NCBI RefSeq assembly: GCF_014642735.1
Contig: NZ_BMIV01000011.1
Location: forward strand, 1 to 64,000
DNA from: Paracoccus acridae
Lineage (GTDB): Bacteria; Pseudomonadota; Alphaproteobacteria; Rhodobacterales; Rhodobacteraceae
DNA: 64,000 nt
Direction of reading: 5' to 3'
This document shows positions 8,667-17,318 of the stretch, one piece after another. Positions within the stretch are counted from its first letter, which is position 1. Every line of letters begins with the position of its first letter. The translations under genes were made by a program, and so were the position numbers. The notes beneath the pieces were generated by a model, which saw nothing but the letters and a program-made list of their open reading frames with translations, made no database searches and had not been told where the DNA came from.

Positions 8667-9901
8667 CCCTCCAGCCTCGCAGCGGCTTTGGCAAAGAAGT
8701 CCTCGGCACCAAAGTTGCCCGACTTGAGCGCCATGACGAGATTGTCTCGTACGCGGATGGCAGGCACGCCCGGATCGATCTCGGGTCCGATCTCAAGGGT
8801 ATCAACCGACAGCCCCTCAACGACAGCGCCGGATGTTTCGCCGCCCGCCGTGATCAGGCGGGTCACACCCCCCGCAACCAGCAGGCGAGCGCATTCGGCA
8901 AAGAAGGCATCCAGCCGGGCGGCGACGATCTGGCTTCCGTGATGGTCCTGCACGGCGCGCACGGCGTCGGGATCGGCCGAGGAATAGACCAGCGGCAGGC
9001 CCGTCTGCGAAAGCGCCCAGGCTGCCGCATCGCGCGCAGTCATGTCGTCGCGCAGCAGCGCCCGCGGATCGATTTCCAAGGCGGGGCTGCCTTCTGCGAT
9101 ATGGCGCTCCACCTGCCCTCGCGTGGCGCGAGAACAGGAGCCTGACAACACCGCTGCCGGTCCCGCTTGTCCCCGCCACTGCGGCCCATGTGCGGAAGAA
9201 AGCCCCTGAGCCCGGAAGTTGCCCGGCAACCCGAGCGCGATCCCCGATCCCCCGGTCAGCAGCACCTCATTGGACACCGCCTGCCCCAGCACCAAAAGGT
9301 CCTCGTCACGGATGGCATCCGCAACCACAAAGCGATGATCTTGCGCCCGCAAGGCAGCGCGGACCGCGTCGGGTCCATGCAAGACGGTCGCCGCGGGAAC
9401 ATGGCCCACGCCTTCGTCTACCTGCTGGCCAAGCCAACGGCGCAGGTCGGGATCGGTCATGGGGGTCAGTGGGTGGTTCTCCATCCCGCTTTCAGACAGC
9501 AGACAGTCGCCCACGAACAGATGGCCCTGATAGATCGTGCGCCCGGCAGCGGGGAAGGCAGGGCAGAAGATGACCCGGTTGGCGTTCAGCGCATTGGCAA
9601 GGGCTGCGGCCACTGGTCCAATATTGCCCTGCGGGGTCGAATCGAAGGTCGAGCAATACTTGAACAGGAACTGCCGACAGCCCTGCGCGCGCAGCCAGTC
9701 CAGAGCCTCCAACGACAGACGCACGGCGTCCGCCACGGGCATGGTGCGCGACTTCAACGCGACGATGCCTGCCTCGACATCCGGCGCAGCGGGGCGTGCC
9801 GGCGTGCCTGAATACTGCACCACCCGCATCCCGGCCTTGGCCAAAGTGTTGCCCAGATCGGACGAGCCGGTAAAGTCATCCCCGATGCAGCCCAGCAGCA
9901 T
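8663..9901 (-). CDS. otnK: Four-carbon acid sugar kinase, OtnK-like (DUF1537 family)
   Basis: A 412-residue kinase of the DUF1537 family. Characterised OtnK enzymes phosphorylate 3-oxo-tetronate at O4. The N-terminal substrate domain begins LGCIGDDFTGSSDLGNTLAK. The C-terminal ATP-binding domain contains LITAGGETSGAVVEGL near residue 355. Length and domain order are normal. It follows the DRL-like oxidoreductase with a 1-nt gap and overlaps otnC by 4 nt, so kinase and decarboxylase are tightly coupled. An alternative is a related sugar acid such as 3-oxo-isoapionate (OiaK-type); sequence alone does not settle it. Confidence 0.82.
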   Translation of the reverse strand: MLLGCIGDDFTGSSDLGNTLAKAGMRVVQYSGTPARPAAPDVEAGIVALKSRTMPVADAVRLSLEALDWLRAQGCRQFLFKYCSTFDSTPQGNIGPVAAALANALNANRVIFCPAFPAAGRTIYQGHLFVGDCLLSESGMENHPLTPMTDPDLRRWLGQQVDEGVGHVPAATVLHGPDAVRAALRAQDHRFVVADAIRDEDLLVLGQAVSNEVLLTGGSGIALGLPGNFRAQGLSSAHGPQWRGQAGPAAVLSGSCSRATRGQVERHIAEGSPALEIDPRALLRDDMTARDAAAWALSQTGLPLVYSSADPDAVRAVQDHHGSQIVAARLDAFFAECARLLVAGGVTRLITAGGETSGAVVEGLSVDTLEIGPEIDPGVPAIRVRDNLVMALKSGNFGAEDFFAKAAARLEG

Positions 9902-9902
9902 A

Positions 9903-11285
9903 TCAGAACCAGTCCGTGATTGCGTCCTGCGCCGCGCGCAGGCGATAGAGTTCGGATCCCGTATCCAGATCCACGTCGCCGCAAAGGATCATCTGCCCCG
10001 CCTTCACACCGCGTTTCAAACGACGCCCTGACAGCAGATAATATGGGATCGGCGTATCATCCGAAAGCGCGTGGGCTGGCGTCATCCGGCCCGAGACGTT
10101 CTGGATCGTATGGTGATGCCCTTCCGCCACCAGCAGCGACCCCGCGGGCAGGTCGGCATCGGCGTGGGCGGTCAGATCCATAACCGGACGGGGTTTCTCG
10201 GCCCCCGAGGAGACGCCCAGCAGCGCCACCTCGAAGACCGTAGTTGCAGCTTCCATGCCCAGCAGGTGACGCGGCAAGCCGATCATCGCGGTCTTGCCGT
10301 TGCGGGCTACCACATGGCCTTTGTCGCGCAGCATCGCCCACGTCTCGTCATCCTCGCAGACGACGGTGACGAAGACGCCACCGGCAAAGCTGGCCTCGCC
10401 CGGCAGGCGCAGGCAGTTGAAGACCTCAAGCTGGCCTTGGCCGGTCAGCAATCCCCCGTCTGCGACGGGTGCCATCAGGTCAGCCAGTTCGGCGATGCGG
10501 GCGATAGGGGCATGGTAATCGGGGCGATCCGGGGCCATCCCCAAGGCATTGGCGACCACCACCATTTCGCAGAGGTCGGGGACCGCGCGCTGCGGCAGGG
10601 GCACTAGGCGAGCGCGGGCCGCGGCGACTTTGGGCCATGGGCGGTCGCCCGCGTCCAGCCAGTCGCCAAAACCCGGCGCATCGACTGTGACCCCGTTGCT
10701 GGTGATTTCTTCGGTCGCGGAGTTGAAGACGAAATCATACTCGCTGGACTTGCCGGCCGCGACGATCCGCAGCCCAATGACCTGCGCCCAAGTCGCAAGC
10801 CCGATCAGCAGGCTCGGCTGGTCCCCGTCGATGGGCGACACGACGACACCACGTTCGGCTGCCATCCGCGCGAGGATTGGGCCAACCACGCTGTCGGTTT
10901 CCTTGGTAACCATGACGACATGCTTGCCGGCCTCGATGGCCAGGCGGGCGTGGCGGGCGCCGGCCTCAGGGTTGCCGGTGGCTTCCAGCACGACGTCGAT
11001 GGGAAGATCAGCCACAATCGCCAGATCGGCGACGGCAATGGGGCGGCCTGCGTCCCAGGCAGCACATGCGGATGCACGATCATGGCATTCGGCAATATCC
11101 GTGACCCCGACCGAAGCCAGCACCGCCGCCGCGGTGGCTGCGTCGCGGTCGACCGCCACGCGGCAGTTCAACCCCTTTACATGCCGGGCCTGCGCCAGGA
11201 AGCTGCGACCAAAGCCACCGGTGCCCACGATGACACATTCCACCGTTCGGGTGTCAACACCCGCGAAATAGCGATGATGGTTCAT
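9903..11285 (-). CDS. DRL/homoserine dehydrogenase-like NAD(P)-dependent oxidoreductase
   Basis: A 460-residue oxidoreductase. An N-terminal Rossmann domain carries VECVIVGTGGFGRSF near residue 15, LPIDVVLEATGNPEAGARHA near 110 and VVMVTKETDSVVGPILA near 140. The C-terminal third, with GSLLVAEGHHHTIQN and LKRGVKAGQMILCGDV, resembles the SAF-like tail found in DRL-type proteins. That family includes the DXP reductoisomerase-like enzyme of Brucella. Here it sits between tctA and otnK, so a catabolic role is more likely: oxidation, or oxidation with isomerisation, of the imported sugar acid before phosphorylation. No LtnD/DenD-type dehydrogenase is present. Family assignment is from memory; the reaction is inference. 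Confidence 0.6.
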   Translation of the reverse strand: MNHHRYFAGVDTRTVECVIVGTGGFGRSFLAQARHVKGLNCRVAVDRDAATAAAVLASVGVTDIAECHDRASACAAWDAGRPIAVADLAIVADLPIDVVLEATGNPEAGARHARLAIEAGKHVVMVTKETDSVVGPILARMAAERGVVVSPIDGDQPSLLIGLATWAQVIGLRIVAAGKSSEYDFVFNSATEEITSNGVTVDAPGFGDWLDAGDRPWPKVAAARARLVPLPQRAVPDLCEMVVVANALGMAPDRPDYHAPIARIAELADLMAPVADGGLLTGQGQLEVFNCLRLPGEASFAGGVFVTVVCEDDETWAMLRDKGHVVARNGKTAMIGLPRHLLGMEAATTVFEVALLGVSSGAEKPRPVMDLTAHADADLPAGSLLVAEGHHHTIQNVSGRMTPAHALSDDTPIPYYLLSGRRLKRGVKAGQMILCGDVDLDTGSELYRLRAAQDAITDWF

Positions 11286-11294
11286 GCTCTTTCC

Positions 11295-12800
11295 TTATTC
11301 GACCGGAACTTGGCGCCGAAAGCGCGATCCGAAAGCGACCAGTTTGGGGAGCACCAGCAGGGCAATGCCCAGCACCATGATGCTGCTGACTAGCGGATTG
11401 GCGAAGAAGATGCTCAACGATCCATCGGAAAGCACCATCGACTGGTGGAACGCGTTTTCTGCCTTGTGGCCCAGCACCATCGCCAGAACCAGCGGCGCCA
11501 GAGGATAGTCCAGGCGGCTGAACAGATACCCTACCAGCCCGAAGACCAGAACCACCCACAGATCGAAGGTTGCGTTCGACACCGTGTAAGCGCCCACGAA
11601 GCAGATCGCGACGATCATCGGCCCGATGATTGTAAAGGGGATGCGCAGCAAAGCTGCAAACATGGGCACCGTGGCCAAGACCAGCACCACGCCGATCAGG
11701 TTGGACACATACATGCTGGCGATCAGGCCCCAGACAAAGTCGGGCTGGGTCGCGAACAGCATCGGTCCCGGCGTCAGACCCCAGATCATCAGCCCGCCCA
11801 TCATCACGGCGGCCGTGGCCGACGAGGGCACGCCAAGCGCTAGCATCGGCAGCATCGCGCAGGATCCGGCACTGTGGTCAGCCGTTTCCGGGGCAACGAT
11901 GCCTTCCGGGCGGCCGGTTCCAAAGGCCGCGCCCTTGCGGGACGAGGACCGGGCGATGCCATAGCTCATGAACGAGGCAGCGGTCGGGCCGCCTGGCGTG
12001 ATGCCCATCCAGATGCCGATCAGGCCAGACCGGATATAGGTCGCCCAATACCGCGGCAGTTCGGCGATAGTCTTCAAAACATCGCGCAGGTCGATCTTGG
12101 ACGCGACGCCGCGGAAGCGCAGTCCTTCCTGCACGGTGGACAGAAGCTCGCCGATGCCGAACAGGCCAATGACGACAACCAGGAAGCTGATACCGCCCAG
12201 CAGATCCTCGAAGCCGAAGGTCAGGCGGATCGAACCCGTGACGCTATCCATACCCACGGACGCCAGCAGCAGGCCCGCTGCAAGCGATACCATGGTCTTC
12301 ATGGGTGCGGCGCTGCCCATGCCGATGAAGGCAGCGAAGGCCAGGAAGTAGACCGCGAAATATTCCGGCGCGCCGAATTTCAGGGCAAATTGCGATGCCC
12401 AGCCAGCCAGCAACGTGATGACGATCACGCCAAGCAGCGCACCAAAGCCCGCCGACATGAAAGCAAGGGTCAGCGCGCGGGTCGACTGCCCCGACCGCGC
12501 CATGGGATAGCCGTCGAATGTCGTGGCGACCGAAGACGGTTCGCCGGGGATGTTGAACAGGATCGACGTCGTCGATCCGCCGAACAGCGCACCCCAATAC
12601 ATCGACGACAGCAGAATGATCGCCGAGGTCGGGTCAAGCGCGAAGGTCAGCGGGATCAGCAGCGACACGCCGTTGGGTGCGCCAAGCCCGGGCAGGACGC
12701 CCACGATCAGGCCCATCAGGACGCCGCCCACCATCAGCATCAGGTGCATCGGCGTGATGGCGATGCCGAAGCCGTGCATGAGAAGATCGAAGTTTGCCAT
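11295..12800 (-). CDS. tctA: Tripartite tricarboxylate-type transporter, large membrane subunit TctA
   Basis: A 501-residue inner-membrane protein with about twelve hydrophobic segments. The conserved TctA motif GVLPGLGAPNGVSLLIPLTF appears near residue 35, and a second segment, IWMGITPGGPTAASF, appears near residue 265. TctA forms the translocation channel with TctB and receives substrate from the periplasmic TctC protein. All three genes are consecutive here. It ends 9 nt before the DRL-like gene. The substrate is probably the organic or sugar acid metabolised by the surrounding enzymes. Confidence 0.92.
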   Translation of the reverse strand: MANFDLLMHGFGIAITPMHLMLMVGGVLMGLIVGVLPGLGAPNGVSLLIPLTFALDPTSAIILLSSMYWGALFGGSTTSILFNIPGEPSSVATTFDGYPMARSGQSTRALTLAFMSAGFGALLGVIVITLLAGWASQFALKFGAPEYFAVYFLAFAAFIGMGSAAPMKTMVSLAAGLLLASVGMDSVTGSIRLTFGFEDLLGGISFLVVVIGLFGIGELLSTVQEGLRFRGVASKIDLRDVLKTIAELPRYWATYIRSGLIGIWMGITPGGPTAASFMSYGIARSSSRKGAAFGTGRPEGIVAPETADHSAGSCAMLPMLALGVPSSATAAVMMGGLMIWGLTPGPMLFATQPDFVWGLIASMYVSNLIGVVLVLATVPMFAALLRIPFTIIGPMIVAICFVGAYTVSNATFDLWVVLVFGLVGYLFSRLDYPLAPLVLAMVLGHKAENAFHQSMVLSDGSLSIFFANPLVSSIMVLGIALLVLPKLVAFGSRFRRQVPVE

Positions 12801-12813
12801 GATCCGCCCTCGT

Positions 12814-13311
12814 TCAATAGATGCCGAGAAGCGGCTCGATCGGGCCCTTCAGCAGCGGAATTTTGAAGATCGCCTCGAAGATCAGGTACAGCGATAGCGC
12901 AAAGCCCGCGCCAACCCCCAAGGCGACCGGCAAACGGTATCCGCCTTGGCGCCAGGCGCTCCAAGTGATGTAGAGGATCGACCCGACATAGATGCCCATC
13001 GTCAAGGTGACGATCACGAAAGCCAGAAGGGCGGCGATGAAGATGCCCAGTCGTCGTGCCCGGTCACGATCCAGAAAGGGTTCTTCGGCTTCAATGCCCG
13101 CTGCCTCTCGGTGCTTGAGGAAGGCCGCGATCAGGTTCCACAGGCTGGCGCCCAGCAGGATCAGCCCAACATAGAACGGGAAATATCCCGCTTCGGGACC
13201 GCTTTCGGTCCAGCCCCGACCCAGTTCCAGTGCACCGAAGACCCCAGCCAAGCCCAGAAGCCCCGTGGCGATCGCTGTTCCCAGCTCAGCGTGAAAGACC
13301 TTGACGGTCAT
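12814..13311 (-). CDS. tctB: Tripartite tricarboxylate-type transporter, small membrane subunit TctB
   Basis: A 165-residue protein with four predicted membrane segments, for example FYVGLILLGASLWNLIAAF and LGIFIAALLAFVIVTLTMG, and a polar central loop. This fits TctB (usually 145-180 residues). The start at 13311 follows gaggggagggggacac. It lies between the tctC and tctA genes, 13 nt before tctA, the standard order. Confidence 0.85.
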   Translation of the reverse strand: MTVKVFHAELGTAIATGLLGLAGVFGALELGRGWTESGPEAGYFPFYVGLILLGASLWNLIAAFLKHREAAGIEAEEPFLDRDRARRLGIFIAALLAFVIVTLTMGIYVGSILYITWSAWRQGGYRLPVALGVGAGFALSLYLIFEAIFKIPLLKGPIEPLLGIY

Positions 13312-13379
13312 GTGTCCCCCTCCCCTCTCGATGGATGTGGCCCGGCGCCGGACCATGCCGGGCGCCGGGCTTCAGGCGC

Positions 13380-14372
13380 TTACTGGGCGGTCCAGCCTTC
13401 GGCTTCGAAGACCTTCACGGCATTGGCCTCGCTTGTCTCGATGAACTTGGCCAGTTCCTCGCCCGTCAGGAAGGATGCCGACTGAGAGGTCTTGGTAAGA
13501 TAGTCCTTCCAGTCTTGGCTTTCCGAAACCTTCTGAAGCGCGGCCTCGTAATAGGCCAACACTTCGGGATCGGTCCCCGCGGGCAGCCAGACGGTCCGCG
13601 GCATCTGATAGCTTTCGATCTCTAGACCCTGCTCGGTGCAGGTGGGGATGTCGTGCCAGCCCATGTCGCCGCTGATGGGTTCAGATTCAGCCATCCGCTG
13701 GGGCGCAAAGACGCAGAGCGGGCGGATCGCCCCTGCCTGCCATTGGCCGGCGTTCTCGTTGGGGTTGTTGACGTTCGCCGCGACATGGCCGCCGGCCAGT
13801 TGCACGCCGACTTCCCCGCCACCATTGAAGGGGACGTATTTGAAGTCCGCGCCGGTGGTTTGTTCAATAAGGGCAACAAGGGTCTCGTCGGTGTCCTTGG
13901 ACTGGCTGCCGCCGAACGGGATGGTGCCTGGGGCCTCCTTGGCAGCGTTCACCAAGTCCATCACGTTCTCATAGGGGCTGTCAGCCTTGACCCAGACCAG
14001 AAATTCGTCGAGTGCCAGGGCCGCGACCGGCTGCAGGTCTTCGGTCGTATAGGCCAGCTTCGCGACATGGGGCAGCAGGTAGACGTTGTTCGTCCCGAAG
14101 ATCAGCTTGTGCGGGTCGCCCTTGTTCTGGCGGGCATAGAGAAACGCCTCGGCCCCCGATCCGCCGCCTTTGTTCAGAACGACGATTGGACGTTCGACGA
14201 TCTCGTCGCGCGTCAACACGGCCTGAATGGTGCGGGCGAAATTGTCGGTGCCGCCACCCGCGCCGGACGCGACGACGAACTCGACGGGACGGCTGGGGGC
14301 GAACTCGGCAAGGGCCGGCGCAGCCAGCGTCAGGGCAGTCGCGGCCAGCAGGCCGATCTTGGTCTTGGTCAT
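13380..14372 (-). CDS. tctC: Tripartite tricarboxylate-type transporter, periplasmic receptor TctC
   Basis: A 330-residue periplasmic binding protein. A signal peptide of about 22 residues ends at APALAEF. The mature protein begins PSRPVEFVVASGAGGGTDNF and contains RPIVVLNKGGGSGAEAFLYA, both characteristic of the Bug/TctC receptor family. The ATG at 14372 follows ggaggaggaaaga. It is the first transporter gene, 54 nt downstream of the pdxA-like gene. The ligand is unknown; neighbours point to a tetronate or similar hydroxy acid. Confidence 0.88.
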   Translation of the reverse strand: MTKTKIGLLAATALTLAAPALAEFAPSRPVEFVVASGAGGGTDNFARTIQAVLTRDEIVERPIVVLNKGGGSGAEAFLYARQNKGDPHKLIFGTNNVYLLPHVAKLAYTTEDLQPVAALALDEFLVWVKADSPYENVMDLVNAAKEAPGTIPFGGSQSKDTDETLVALIEQTTGADFKYVPFNGGGEVGVQLAGGHVAANVNNPNENAGQWQAGAIRPLCVFAPQRMAESEPISGDMGWHDIPTCTEQGLEIESYQMPRTVWLPAGTDPEVLAYYEAALQKVSESQDWKDYLTKTSQSASFLTGEELAKFIETSEANAVKVFEAEGWTAQ

Positions 14373-14426
14373 TCTTTCCTCCTCCGGTGTGATCCGACCC
14401 CTGCACACGGGGCCGGGTAATCGCTG

Positions 14427-15488
14427 TTATTCGGCGACAAGCGCCGCCGCACCCTCTACCCCTGCAGTAGCCCAATCGGCGGATAGCGCGCGCGCTTCGC
14501 GGGCGGGATTGAGTTTCGCCAACCGGGCACCCAGCAGAGCGGCTTGCATCGTCGCGCCCAGATCGGCCCGGCCCTTGCCTGCGATGTCAAAAGCGGTGCC
14601 ATGCGCCGGGGTTACGATCGGGAAGCCATAGCCTGCGATCAGCGTGACGCCCCGGTCGAAGCCCATCAGCTTCATCGCGATCTGGCCCTGGTCATGATAC
14701 ATGGTCAGCACAGCGTCGAACTCGCCCCGCACGGCGCGCACGAACACGGTGTCGGACGGGATCGGACCCTTGGCATCAATGCCCTCGGCTATGCCGGCCT
14801 CGACTGCGGGGGCGATGATGTCATCATCCTCGGTGCCGAAGTTGCGACCGTCACCTGCATGGGGGTTCAGCGCGGCCACGCCGATGCGGGGGTTCGGCTT
14901 GCCGGCGCCTGTCATCACCTCGTGCGTCAGGCGCAGACTGCCCAGAATGCGCTCGACGCTCATCCGGCTCGCCACCTCGCTCAGCGGGATATGAGACGTC
15001 ACACGGGCGTTCCAGACCTCTTCAAGGACATTGAATTCGCGGCCTGACCTGTCTGTGTCCAGCACCCGGTCGATAAATCCGATCTCGTCGACATAGGCGG
15101 GGCGGGCCAAGCGCATGGAATGCTTGTTGAAAGGCGTGAACATCACCGCATCCGCAAGCCCCGCCTGCGCCAAGCGCAGAACGGCCGCAAAGTTCTGCAA
15201 GGACGCCGCGCCTGCTTCGGCACTGGATTGCCCCAGCGTCACACCCTTGGCAGCGACATTGCGCAGGTCCACCATGACATGCCCTGACGCCAGTCCTGCG
15301 CCGACCTCATCGGCCGCGATCAAGGGCACGTCCAGCGACACGCCTGCATGCTTCGCGCCCATTTGCAGCACGCTCGCATCTCCGACCACGACAATGTCAT
15401 TGTCGGCCATTGCCGGATCGGAGAGCAGCTTTGCCGCAAGTTCCGGACCGACGCCCCCCGCATCGCCGATTGCCAATGCTATCCGCAT
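14427..15488 (-). CDS. PdxA-like 4-phospho-hydroxyacid dehydrogenase (PdxA2 type)
   Basis: A 353-residue member of the PdxA family, which oxidises and decarboxylates 4-phosphohydroxy acids. PdxA2 enzymes act on 4-phospho-D-threonate or 4-phospho-D-erythronate to give DHAP. Metal-binding segments NPHAGDGRNFGTED and MYHDQGQIAMKLMGFDRGV are intact. The N-terminal loop reads AIGDAGGVGPE where most PdxA proteins have GDPAGIGPE. The ATG at 15488 is favoured over the one at 15503 because ggatggag lies at good spacing. It sits in a catabolic operon, not beside pyridoxine genes. Its operon carries its own operator-like site at 15516. Confidence 0.8.
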   Translation of the reverse strand: MRIALAIGDAGGVGPELAAKLLSDPAMADNDIVVVGDASVLQMGAKHAGVSLDVPLIAADEVGAGLASGHVMVDLRNVAAKGVTLGQSSAEAGAASLQNFAAVLRLAQAGLADAVMFTPFNKHSMRLARPAYVDEIGFIDRVLDTDRSGREFNVLEEVWNARVTSHIPLSEVASRMSVERILGSLRLTHEVMTGAGKPNPRIGVAALNPHAGDGRNFGTEDDDIIAPAVEAGIAEGIDAKGPIPSDTVFVRAVRGEFDAVLTMYHDQGQIAMKLMGFDRGVTLIAGYGFPIVTPAHGTAFDIAGKGRADLGATMQAALLGARLAKLNPAREARALSADWATAGVEGAAALVAE

Positions 15489-15515
15489 ATTGCGATTCTC
15501 CATCCTCTATTTAAT

Positions 15516-15531
15516 ATTCTGTATGCAGAAT
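15516..15531. promoter_or_regulatory. Operator-like dyad upstream of pdxA (GntR candidate site)
   Basis: The 16-bp sequence has perfect arms ATTCTG and CAGAAT around TATG. The 13-mer ATTCTGTATGCAG recurs exactly, on the other strand, at 18368-18380 next to the GntR-family regulator gene. The site lies in the 111-nt gap between the kinase and pdxA genes, so it probably controls an internal promoter. Confidence 0.65.
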
Positions 15532-15599
15532 TTTGAATGGAATCCACCTTTAATTGGCATGATTCCTCTGATGTCACTGGGTGCGGTCGAAGGATTGCC

Positions 15600-17318
15600 T
15601 CAGACCGCATTTTCCGGAAGGTTTGCTCCGACGACCCGGGCACACATCGCCAGCGAAACCGCGCCTGCATCTGGATGGCCCAAGCTGCGTTCTGCCAATG
15701 GCCGCGCACGACCAAGGCGGGGGGTCAACTGTGCGGTTGCATCGGCGGCTGCGGTCGATCGCACTGCGGCTGCAGACCAAGCCACCCCAAGGGCATCGCC
15801 GGCCGAGGTCCGTTCGACCAACACCTCGACGAAGGGAGCCAAGGCATCGACCAGCGTCTTGTCGCCAACCTTGGCGCCGCCCAGTTGGACGATTGCCTCA
15901 AGGGCCGCCTGGGCACCCTGTGCCACCGTTTCCGCGGATGGTTTGCGTTCATCCCCCAGAGCCTGTCCCCAGGCCCGGAGCGCCACGCCCCACAGCGCGC
16001 CCGAGGTTCCCCCCGCCCGATCTGCCCAGCCATCGCCCGCCAGCGACAGAACCGTCCCAGCGCCGGCTCCGGCAGTCACAGCCTTTTCAGCGGCTTCTGC
16101 TGCAGCGGCCGACCCGCGCGCCATGCCCTGCCCGTGATCGCCGTCGCCTGCCTGGGCGTCAATGCGACCCAGTTCCTCCTCGGCATCGGCGAGGGCCCTG
16201 GCGACATGACCAATCAGTTGCGCGACGCAACGCCCGGCTTCCTGGGACTCAGGTGTGCCCGCGACGATCTCGGCCACGGCATCGGCCTGTTCTTCCATCA
16301 TTTCGATGAGTGGCGGGGGCGCAACGCTCCCCTTGCGGAACGCAGGGGCATCGGCGGGTGCACGCCAGTACTCTTCCAAATCGTCGTCCAAGAAGGTGAT
16401 CGTCAAGGAACAACCCGCCATATCAAGGCTGGTAACGAATTCCCCAACCTCGGGCTCGATGACCCTCAGCCCAGCTTCCTCCAGAAGGTCGGTCAGATGA
16501 TGCCAGAGAACGAACAGTTCCTCGTATTTGGTGCGGCCAAGGCCGTTCAGGATCACTGCGACCCGACCGTCATGGTCAGCAGGACGTTCGGCCAGCAGCG
16601 GTTCCAGCAGCGTCCGCGCTAGATCGGCAGCCGGCATGATGGCCTGGGTGCTTATCCCTGGCTCACCATGAATACCAAGGCCCATACCGACATGTCCCGC
16701 GTCGACGGTGAACAGGGGCGAGCGCTGCCCCGGCAAGGTGCAGCCATCGAAAGCCACTCCGAACGAAACCGTTGCGCGATTGGCTCTCTCGGCCACCGTC
16801 ATAACGGCATCGAGGTCCAATCCCGCTTCCGCAGCGGCCCCGGCAATCTTGAAGACCGGCAGGTCGCCCGCCACGCCGCGCCGCTTCGCACGTTCATCAG
16901 CACGGGCGCTTGCCACGTCGTCCGTCACTGCCAGGATGCGGGCGTCGATCCCTTCGGCACGCAGACGCTCCGCGGCGGATCCGAAGTTCAGCACGTCCCC
17001 GGCATAGTTGCCAAATCCCAGGATGACCCCCCCGCCCCGGTGCGCGGCCTTTGCAACGCCATGAATCCATGCGGTCGAAGGAGAGGCGAACACATCTCCC
17101 GCCACGGCCGCATCCGCAAACCCGGTGCCCACATAGCCTAGGAAGGCTGGGTAATGGCCAGATCCGCCGCCTACCAGCAGGACCACCTTGCCCCGCGCAC
17201 CCGGTGCGGCCCGCACGGCGCCATGGGGGACCATGGTGACCCGGTCGGCATTGGCCGCGCAAAAGCCTTTCAGGGCGGTTTCGGCGAATTGCTCGGGCCG
17301 GTCAAAAACCTTCGTCAT
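15600..17318 (-). CDS. Fused DhaK-DhaL kinase, erythrulose/dihydroxyacetone kinase-like
   Basis: A 572-residue ATP-dependent kinase. The N-terminal DhaK domain (about residues 1-330) has LLVGGGSGHYPAFLGYVGTG and GMGLGIHGEPGI. The C-terminal DhaL domain (about 370-572) has the ATP/Mg motif IDAQAGDGDHGQGMARG. The tyrosine in GGGSGHYPAF, where classical dihydroxyacetone kinases have Glu, is the form I associate with erythrulose kinases (LerK/DerK). It overlaps the upstream TIM-barrel gene by 4 nt. The product would be erythrulose phosphate or DHAP. The exact ketose is inferred. Confidence 0.8.
   Translation of the reverse strand: MTKVFDRPEQFAETALKGFCAANADRVTMVPHGAVRAAPGARGKVVLLVGGGSGHYPAFLGYVGTGFADAAVAGDVFASPSTAWIHGVAKAAHRGGGVILGFGNYAGDVLNFGSAAERLRAEGIDARILAVTDDVASARADERAKRRGVAGDLPVFKIAGAAAEAGLDLDAVMTVAERANRATVSFGVAFDGCTLPGQRSPLFTVDAGHVGMGLGIHGEPGISTQAIMPAADLARTLLEPLLAERPADHDGRVAVILNGLGRTKYEELFVLWHHLTDLLEEAGLRVIEPEVGEFVTSLDMAGCSLTITFLDDDLEEYWRAPADAPAFRKGSVAPPPLIEMMEEQADAVAEIVAGTPESQEAGRCVAQLIGHVARALADAEEELGRIDAQAGDGDHGQGMARGSAAAAEAAEKAVTAGAGAGTVLSLAGDGWADRAGGTSGALWGVALRAWGQALGDERKPSAETVAQGAQAALEAIVQLGGAKVGDKTLVDALAPFVEVLVERTSAGDALGVAWSAAAVRSTAAADATAQLTPRLGRARPLAERSLGHPDAGAVSLAMCARVVGANLPENAV

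Noticed and set aside
14427..15488. PdxA of vitamin B6 synthesis
   Set aside because: The neighbours are catabolic, the N-terminal loop is atypical (GDAGGVGPE) and no pyridoxine gene is nearby; PdxA2-type function fits better.
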